From positions 1,581,001 to 1,645,000 of the forward strand of contig NZ_CP012643.1 in assembly GCF_001310085.1 (NCBI RefSeq): a stretch of 64,000 nucleotides of DNA, written 5' to 3'. This stretch comes from Rufibacter tibetensis (GTDB lineage: Bacteria > Bacteroidota > Bacteroidia > Cytophagales > Hymenobacteraceae). The position numbers were made by a program, and so were the translations under genes. The notes beneath the pieces are model-generated. The model did not search any database, was not told the origin of the DNA, and saw only the letters and a program-made list of their open reading frames with translations. Positions 58,792 through 64,000 of this stretch are shown one piece after another; within the stretch, counting starts at the first letter, position 1, and every line of letters begins with the position of its first letter.

Positions 58792-61055
58792 CTCTTTTTC
58801 AACTGCACGCCGCCATAATAGCTACGACCAGGTGCAGCTTGAAAATAACGGCCTCCGAAACCATTCAGGTCATTGCCCAGGCTGTAGTCTCTATCAGTGG
58901 CGTTGTCTACGCCCGTGTAAACATCCAGTTCCCAGCTGCCCAGGAACGTGCGGCGGAAACCTAGTCGTCCGCCAAAGAGGTAGTACTCTGAGGCGTACAC
59001 GGTGTTGGCGTCATTCAAAGGAATGTCTGAGGTGTAGTTGGCGGTCGCGTGGAGGTAAAAGCCGGGCTTGGTATTGGCATCTAGGCCCAGGGTGAGAACG
59101 TGGCGGGGTGTACCGGTGAGCCTGTTGCCGGAGTAGTCATTCTCATCTGACTGGTACTCCTGAAAACGGAAATGGCTGAAAGCGTAAGTGCTCCAAAGAC
59201 GCACCTGCCGCAGGGTTTGGGTAGGGGCTTGTACCACCGCATAGCCCAGCGCGGCTTCCATACCCTGCTGCCTGGTGGCTCCGGCGTTCAGGAACTCGTC
59301 CTGGTCTTGCGCGTTCGTGCGCACCACAATCGTCTCCTTCAGTTTAAACCAGAAACCCACCACGTCATAGGTGAGGCGGCGGTTCAACGCATTTCCCCTG
59401 ATGCCTGCCTCGTAGTTCAGGCCTTTTTCGGGTTGCAGGGAGGTGTTAAAAGAACCGGTAGACGGACGGATCTCGGCATCTGTAGGCGGCGAGAAACCGG
59501 CGCTCACGCTGGCATGCGCGGAGAGCTGCGGCGTGATGACCTTGACCAGTCCGACACGCGGCGAAAACTGAGGATCCAGGTTTCGGCGTTGGGTGGGCAC
59601 TGAACTGGCCATGGCCGCATCATACACGCGGGTTAACTGGTACTGCACTGAGTTCAGGCTGGCGCCCAGCGTTAAGATGAAATTGGCGGGTAGATCCACT
59701 TCGGCCTGGCCGAACACAAATCCCTGCTTCTGGACGATCTCATCGTCGAAGCGGAGCGTATCGGTTTGGCCTGCCTTGTTGTTGTAATGGCGCGAGTTCA
59801 TGAAACTTCGGTAGCCCTCCACACCTAGCGTGAAGCGGGTGGGCAGACCGGCCAATGCGGTGCGGTACGTGGTTCGGCTACGGCCCCCAAAGGCTTGGTT
59901 TGTGTTGCGCTCATAGTCGGTGGGGAACGGATTGTCAAAAAAGCTGAAGACGCCAAAGACAGACGTGGTGTTGCTCCAGGCATCATTGAACCGGTAGGTG
60001 TGCACCAGTCCCAAATTCAGGGCACTTAAGTCAATGGAGGCTTGCTGGTCTTTGTTCAGTTGCCGGGCAGCGCGGGGATTCTGCTCAAATTGAGCTCGGG
60101 TAAGCGCTCCGGGCAGTTCATAGTACAAATCTGAATAATAACCGTGAAACGAGAAGGTCTGTTTCTCTGACGGATTCAGTTGGCCTGACACCAACAGGGT
60201 TTTCCGGTCCAGGGCACTGTGCTCACGATAGCCGTCTAGTTCCTGCCGATCATAGCGTACCAGGAAATTAGACTTCTCAGAACCTACTGCGGCAGAAACA
60301 AAAGCCCGGCGCAGCCCGAAAGAACCTACCAGCCCTCCGGCCGAAACACTGGTTTCGCCGGGAGCCGGACGAACTGTTTCCAGCAACACCGTTCCGCCTG
60401 TACCCGCGCCGTACGTATTTCCTGCTGGACCTTTAATAACTTCCACGCTGCCAATGGTGGCGGCATCCAGCAGGTTCAGGGGCAACGTGCTGTTGGCTTC
60501 CACCAGCGGGACCTCGTTGAGGTACACTTTCACATTGCGCACCCCAAACGGCGCGCGCAGGCTGCTGCCTCTAATGGAAAGCCGGTAACTTCCGGTGGCC
60601 CGCTCCTCCATGCGCACGCCCGGAATGGTGTTGAGCGCCGGCACTAGGGTAGTTTCACTGAATCGTTCCAGATCGCGCTTTTCCAACAAGCCAATGGACC
60701 CAGCGGTTTGCAACAGAGGTCTCCGGGTTTCATAGCCTCTTACGACTACTTCCTGTAGATTCACCGCCAGCGGCTGCAACAGAATCACCAGCTGTTTTCT
60801 GTTTTGAGGCACCACTAGCTTCTGTAACCGGTGGGTAGCGCGCTGCACCAACAAGGTATCAAACCGCGAAGCCAGCACTATCCTGAATTGCCCTGATGCA
60901 TTGGTTAACACCTGGGTGCCGGTTACAGCATCACCCACCACGGCTCCTTCCAGCGGTTGCTGTGAACGGGCATCCAGCACACGTCCGTTTATGGTAACTT
61001 GTGCAAAAACAGGGAGAAAACAAAAAGAGAAAAGGAGAAGGAATAGGTATCTCAT
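58785..61055 (-). CDS. TonB-dependent receptor, FecA-like
   Basis: 756 aa, signal peptide MRYLFLLLFSFCFLPVFAQ. N-terminal carboxypeptidase-regulatory-like domain (VTINGRVLDARSQQPLEGAVV, residues 20-105), TonB-box-like LQEVVVRGYE, plug (IRGSSLRAPFGVRNVKVYLNEVPL; VEVIKGPAGNTYGAGTGGTVLLE), then a 22-strand barrel closing with YYGGVQLKKSF. The plug is of the FecA/siderophore type, not SusC. Transport substrate not decidable. A structured leader lies 110-170 bp upstream (61155-61225). The last codons are part of a palindromic repeat. Confidence 0.93.
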   Translation of the reverse strand: MRYLFLLLFSFCFLPVFAQVTINGRVLDARSQQPLEGAVVGDAVTGTQVLTNASGQFRIVLASRFDTLLVQRATHRLQKLVVPQNRKQLVILLQPLAVNLQEVVVRGYETRRPLLQTAGSIGLLEKRDLERFSETTLVPALNTIPGVRMEERATGSYRLSIRGSSLRAPFGVRNVKVYLNEVPLVEANSTLPLNLLDAATIGSVEVIKGPAGNTYGAGTGGTVLLETVRPAPGETSVSAGGLVGSFGLRRAFVSAAVGSEKSNFLVRYDRQELDGYREHSALDRKTLLVSGQLNPSEKQTFSFHGYYSDLYYELPGALTRAQFEQNPRAARQLNKDQQASIDLSALNLGLVHTYRFNDAWSNTTSVFGVFSFFDNPFPTDYERNTNQAFGGRSRTTYRTALAGLPTRFTLGVEGYRSFMNSRHYNNKAGQTDTLRFDDEIVQKQGFVFGQAEVDLPANFILTLGASLNSVQYQLTRVYDAAMASSVPTQRRNLDPQFSPRVGLVKVITPQLSAHASVSAGFSPPTDAEIRPSTGSFNTSLQPEKGLNYEAGIRGNALNRRLTYDVVGFWFKLKETIVVRTNAQDQDEFLNAGATRQQGMEAALGYAVVQAPTQTLRQVRLWSTYAFSHFRFQEYQSDENDYSGNRLTGTPRHVLTLGLDANTKPGFYLHATANYTSDIPLNDANTVYASEYYLFGGRLGFRRTFLGSWELDVYTGVDNATDRDYSLGNDLNGFGGRYFQAAPGRSYYGGVQLKKSF

Positions 61056-61400
61056 GAGAAGTAATCGCAAGGGGGAACGACCGTGTTCACCCGGAAAGAG
61101 CATATATTTTTAAAGGTCAAAACCCGTGCTGTGTAGAATGGAAAAGGAACCTATTCTGTACCTACCACAGCTCCCCGGTTTGCTTACGGGATTTGGTGCC
61201 AACAGACGGTACAAACCTATGAAAAAATACTGCTTCTACGCCGCTGAGTTAAAGGTCATGTTTTACAGCATCTCCCAATTTTCTTAAGAATATGGCAGTG
61301 ATGGATTCGTAAATAGTAAAAAGTCAGCACGAAGGGAGAAAGAGCTGTCCTTTCGCCCATGACTTACCTCTTTTCGTACTAGGTATTCTAAGATCTAAAT
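61056..61400. other. Divergent control region between TonB receptor and lipoprotein genes
   Basis: Contains a possible structured leader for the receptor (61155-61225) and A/T-rich DNA before the lipoprotein ATG. No TAnnTTTG element found in either direction. Confidence 0.4.
61155..61225 (-). promoter_or_regulatory. Possible structured 5' leader of the TonB receptor gene
   Basis: On the minus strand a short hairpin CCCG-TAAGCAAAC-CGGG (61190-61174) is followed by GGAGCTGT and GGT, which can pair with ACC just before the hairpin. The order ACC...hairpin...AGCTGT...GGT recalls the cobalamin-riboswitch core, but other invariant parts (B12-box-like GCCACTG, GGGAA, end motif) were not found. Low confidence. 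Confidence 0.2.
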
Positions 61401-62189
61401 ATGAAAGAAACCCTAAATATCCTGCTCGTTGCTTTTGTCCTGTTAACCGGCTGCCAATCTGCCGGCAATAAGATGCCCCAGAAATCTGGGAAAGCACCAG
61501 AGCATCCGTCTTACTTCAAGAACGTGTTGCAGGCCCATGGCGGTTTTGAAAGGTGGAACAAGTTAGGCTCGATGCAATTCCAACTCATGAGCAATGGTAA
61601 AACAGAAACGCAACTCATTGACCTAAAGAACCGCAAAGACCTTATCAAAGCCGACAACTACACAATAGGGTACGACGGCAAACAGGTGTGGGTGAGCCCT
61701 AATAAAGCGGCCTACCCGGGAAACTCCGCCCATTTCTACCACAACCTGTATTTCTATTTCTTTGCCATACCTTTTGTGCTCGCAGACCCGGGGGTAAACT
61801 ACAGACAGTTATCAGACATCAGTTTAGCTGGACAGAATTACTCCGTAATTGAGGCCTCCTTCGGGCAGGGCATCGGCGATAGCCCCGAGGACAAATACCG
61901 GCTTCTGCTAGACCCCACCACCAACCGACTGGAGTGGCTGCTGTACACCGTGACGTACTTCAATGGGAAGCCGAGCGATAAATTCAATGCCTTGAAATAT
62001 GAAGACTACCAGGAACACCAGGGCCTGCTCTTCCCTCAGAAACTGACCGGGTACAAATATGAGAATGGACAGATAGGCGAGGCACGCTATACTGTTAGTT
62101 TTAGCAACCTCCAACTAAAAGAGAAGCAGCCTGACCAGCGTCTCTTTGAGATGCCCGAAAAAGCCGAAGTGGACGCTGCCAAGAAGTAA
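61401..62189 (+). CDS. Lipoprotein, DUF6503-like, paralogue of 4314-5078
   Basis: 262 aa with lipobox LLTGC (Cys18). LolA-like beta fold suggested by the pattern: SYFKNVLQAHGGFERWNKLGSMQF, then TIGYDGKQVWVSP, NLYFYFFAIPFVLADPGVNY, YRLLLDPTTNRLEWLLYTVTYFNG and PQKLTGYKYENGQIGEARYTVSF. These blocks match those of the minus-strand protein at 4314-5078 in order, which identifies both as members of one family. Function unknown; probable lipid or lipoprotein binding in the periplasm (inference). Confidence 0.75.
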   Translation: MKETLNILLVAFVLLTGCQSAGNKMPQKSGKAPEHPSYFKNVLQAHGGFERWNKLGSMQFQLMSNGKTETQLIDLKNRKDLIKADNYTIGYDGKQVWVSPNKAAYPGNSAHFYHNLYFYFFAIPFVLADPGVNYRQLSDISLAGQNYSVIEASFGQGIGDSPEDKYRLLLDPTTNRLEWLLYTVTYFNGKPSDKFNALKYEDYQEHQGLLFPQKLTGYKYENGQIGEARYTVSFSNLQLKEKQPDQRLFEMPEKAEVDAAKK

Positions 62190-62273
62190 CCCTGCTTTTT
62201 CTTGTTTGCATTTGGTAACGCCCGAGTGTTAATCACTGAGCACTCCTGAAAACTATTATCAAGAGGCTATAGC

Positions 62274-62326
62274 AAAACTCCTTCCTCCTTCCAGCTTTAA
62301 TGGCTCTGAAAGAGGAAGGAGTTTTT
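62274..62326. terminator. Bidirectional terminator
   Basis: 14-bp stem AAAACTCCTTCCTC (62274-62287) with GAGGAAGGAGTTTT (62312-62325), between converging genes, with T-runs on both strands. Confidence 0.88.
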
Positions 62327-62330
62327 GCGT

Positions 62331-62358
62331 TCGTTTTGAGAAAAAACGCCTAAAACAG
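62331..62358. repeat. Short palindromic repeat
   Basis: CGTTTTGAGAAAAAACGCCTAAAACAG, beside the terminator and 39 bp from the nitrilase stop. Confidence 0.45.
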
Positions 62359-62396
62359 AAACGCCCTTTCGCGCGCTACACATTTTGAAATAGCTG

Positions 62397-63347
62397 CTAT
62401 TCGTCTTTCATGTCCAAGATAGACTGGCGTTCCCTGTTTACCGTGAGCCGGGTGACATCGGGGCGGGAATAGTGGCCGGATACGTCAAAATTTTGCCGTT
62501 CCTCCAGTACCCGGTTAAAATCTAAGGTCTCTATGATGAGTCCTTCTTTCCCTGTTACGGGCTCAATGATCCACTCACCGTCTGGTCCGGCAATACAAGA
62601 GCCTCCATTAGCCAGCACCTCAGGGGAATTCTGAATAATCTTCTCCAGGTGCGGAGTGTCTGTTGGGAAGTCCTCAATCCGCATCAGCCCAGATACAGAA
62701 AGCACGAACGACCGGGACTCTTTTGCCATGAAGCGGGTGATGTCGATGGTGTTTCTGTCAGAACCAGGCCATACCGCCACGTGCAGGTTTTCACCTTGTC
62801 CATACAGCGCCGTTCTGGCCAGGGGCATCCAGTTTTCCCAGCAATTTAACCCGCCCACGCAGAACTGATTTAACGTGTGCACCCTCAGGCCGTTTCCGTC
62901 ACCAGGCGACCAGGTCAACCGCTCTTCATAGGTGGGCTGCAGCTTACGGTGCACCGACTGGATCTCCCCTTTTTCGCTGATGTAGACCAAAGAGCAATAC
63001 AGGCTATGTCCGCCCCTGTTTTTCCCGCGCTCAATGATCCCGAGGTAAACGGCGATGTTGTATTGTCTTGCCAGATCGCAGACCTCCTGCAGTTCTCCCG
63101 CCTCAATCTGCACTGCGTTTCTGACATAATGTGCGTGTATTTCCTTTTGCACCGAAGAGTTAAACTCCGCCCCGTTGGTCAGGGACAACCAAAAAGGATA
63201 GCCCGGTACAAGGCCTTCCCCAAAAACAACCAACCCACAGCCTTGCTCCCCTGCCTCTGTGACAGAAGCTTTCACTTTGTCCAGCGTTTTGGTTTTGTTT
63301 AACCACACTGGTGAAATCTGGGCTAGGGCTACTTTTAATGTGTTCAT
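62397..63347 (-). CDS. Nitrilase-type carbon-nitrogen hydrolase
   Basis: 316 aa, cytoplasmic. Catalytic residues: Glu44 (VFGEGLVPGYPFW), Lys135 (HRKLQPTYEERL) and Cys169 (GGLNCWENWMPLAR). The YPxW and GLNCWENW forms are those of true aliphatic/aromatic nitrilases (EC 3.5.5.1 branch), so a nitrile-to-acid reaction is more likely than amidase activity; substrate not decidable. Length and the end motif (ISxRPDV-like HYSRPDVTRL) fit the family. Monocistronic after the terminator at 62274-62326. Confidence 0.9.
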   Translation of the reverse strand: MNTLKVALAQISPVWLNKTKTLDKVKASVTEAGEQGCGLVVFGEGLVPGYPFWLSLTNGAEFNSSVQKEIHAHYVRNAVQIEAGELQEVCDLARQYNIAVYLGIIERGKNRGGHSLYCSLVYISEKGEIQSVHRKLQPTYEERLTWSPGDGNGLRVHTLNQFCVGGLNCWENWMPLARTALYGQGENLHVAVWPGSDRNTIDITRFMAKESRSFVLSVSGLMRIEDFPTDTPHLEKIIQNSPEVLANGGSCIAGPDGEWIIEPVTGKEGLIIETLDFNRVLEERQNFDVSGHYSRPDVTRLTVNRERQSILDMKDE

Positions 63348-63484
63348 ATTTTTGGTGTGTATTTTTTAAAACAGAGGTAAAGCATCTACAACAGAAAAGA
63401 AGCGGCCAGCTGTTCCAAATCTAAGGCTTTTGAGACCGCTTACCTGCTGCTAAAGCTCTTTATTTTTCAAGCTTGCAGAGCGTT

Positions 63485-63660
63485 TTATAAGGCCCTGATC
63501 AGGTCTACTGCATTTTCTATGTCCAAAGAAAGTCGTAACAGGTTATCCCTTGGGCCAATCGCTCCTGCTCAGGCAGATACGTATGAGCTGACCTGGCCGG
63601 CTGGCAGATGGTATTCTCCACCCCGTCCGGGTTGCTGGTGCCTGTTATGGACGCTACTAG
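63485..63660 (-). pseudogene. Decayed C-terminal fragment of a Cys/Met-metabolism PLP enzyme
   Basis: Minus-strand reading gives GVENTICQPARSAHTYLPEQ then ERLAQGI (about 63552-63627), which matches the conserved end of cystathionine synthase/lyase and methionine gamma-lyase enzymes (GxxESLICHPASxTHxxxPEEERLALGI). About 63545 the homology jumps to another frame: NLLRLSLDIENAVDLIRAL and a TAA at 63485. Only the last 50-60 residues remain, with no start and at least one frameshift. The PLP lysine part is absent. It lies directly after the RidA-family gene. Confidence 0.65.
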
Positions 63661-63713
63661 TTTTTGCTTAACATGCGATGGCTGGTTAGTCTCTAAAGGT
63701 ACGTTCTGCGGCG

Positions 63714-64000
63714 CTATTCTTCCACCTCTAACGTTACTTCTATTTCTACGGCTATTCCACCCGGCAAAGAGCCCATTCCTACGGCTGAGCGCACGTGCTT
63801 GCCTTTTTCGCCAAACACTTCCACCATCAAATCTGAAAAGCCATTGATCACCTTAGGATGATCAATGAAATCTGCGGTGGCGTTCACCATGCCCAGTACC
63901 CTTACAATCCGCTTCACTTTGCCTAGCTCGCCAAGGGCCTGCTTTATGGTAGCCAGAACGCATGTTCCCACCCGTTGGGCCGCCTGATATCCTTGCTCCA
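63714..64000 (-). CDS. RidA-family protein, C-terminal part
   Basis: Partial gene cut by the right edge; readable residues run from EQGYQAAQRVGTCVLA to VEIEVTLEVEE and a TAG at 63714. The motif GSLPGGIAVEIEVTLE and VLGMVNATADFIDHPKVINGFSDLMVEVFGEKGKHVRSAVG are the family C-terminus (the usual Arg is in HVRSAVG). RidA proteins deaminate reactive enamines released by PLP eliminases; the decayed PLP-enzyme remnant immediately downstream fits this link. The VEIEV ending suggests the YjgF/YoaB-like branch. Confidence 0.88.
   Translation of the reverse strand, partial: EQGYQAAQRVGTCVLATIKQALGELGKVKRIVRVLGMVNATADFIDHPKVINGFSDLMVEVFGEKGKHVRSAVGMGSLPGGIAVEIEVTLEVEE

Noticed and set aside
63608-63847. 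Plus-strand 79-codon frame at the right end
   Set aside because: Overlaps the RidA-family gene and PLP fragment in antisense; no motif.

Overview
The window reads as a chromosomal segment of a Bacteroidota bacterium, most likely order Cytophagales, family Hymenobacteraceae (Rufibacter/Pontibacter-like; the family placement is inference). The evidence is a SusC/SusD pair, a protein with a type IX secretion (T9SS) C-terminal sorting domain, many lipoproteins and TonB receptors, a bacillithiol gene (bshC), the small cluster rpmB / rpmG / DUF4295 / ftsY / rimO, a Reg_prop/Y_Y_Y propeller kinase, and TAnnTTTG -7 promoter elements instead of TATAAT. I saw no tRNA, rRNA, prophage, intact insertion sequence or CRISPR array.

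Layout. 1-12110: mostly plus-strand genes: the tail of a threonine dehydrogenase, small envelope and DUF proteins, a YihY-type membrane protein, the tRNA-modifying methyltransferase mnmD, a large S9 peptidase and a START-fold protein. 12207-16861: a SusD/SusC uptake pair on minus. 17575-19741: 5-formyl-THF cyclo-ligase and bshC. 20455-25582: rimO, ftsY, DUF4295, rpmG and rpmB, with an aminopeptidase P gene between the two ribosomal genes. 26070-32580: a four-gene signalling block (propeller kinase, NTF2-like-domain kinase, stand-alone receiver, receiver fused to a class III nucleotide cyclase). 33441-42743: SIMPL protein, rocD, hemB, a 962-aa T9SS cargo protein, a phosphoesterase lipoprotein and hemJ. 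42851-52889: a repeat protein, a GroES-family protein, hmgA, a CtpA-type protease, two tandem paralogues of unknown function, a phospholipase-C/nuclease-like protein, and ruvX-def. 53082-64000: serine hydrolase, M16 peptidase, FecA-like TonB receptor, lipoprotein, nitrilase, a decayed PLP-enzyme fragment and the C-terminal end of a RidA-family gene.

The gene content is mostly housekeeping and envelope functions. The least explained material lies between genes. There are at least four dispersed structured repeat families: (i) a short imperfect palindrome, core TTTTAGGnnTGTTTTC, in roughly twenty gene ends; (ii) a two-block element (19976-20232 and 58168-58487) with a GNRA-type tetraloop hairpin and three consecutive mini-hairpins, plus a degenerate third copy near 21892; (iii) a REP-like GTCATyCTGA element, one copy forming a ~92-nt hairpin; (iv) a 12-bp inverted repeat around the convergent gene end at 4145-4304. 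The best candidate for an unusual functional system is the kinase/receiver/cyclase block, whose predicted output is cyclic nucleotide synthesis instead of the AraC-type DNA binding usual for propeller kinases in this phylum. All family assignments come from reading motifs and remembered family signatures; no database search was run.
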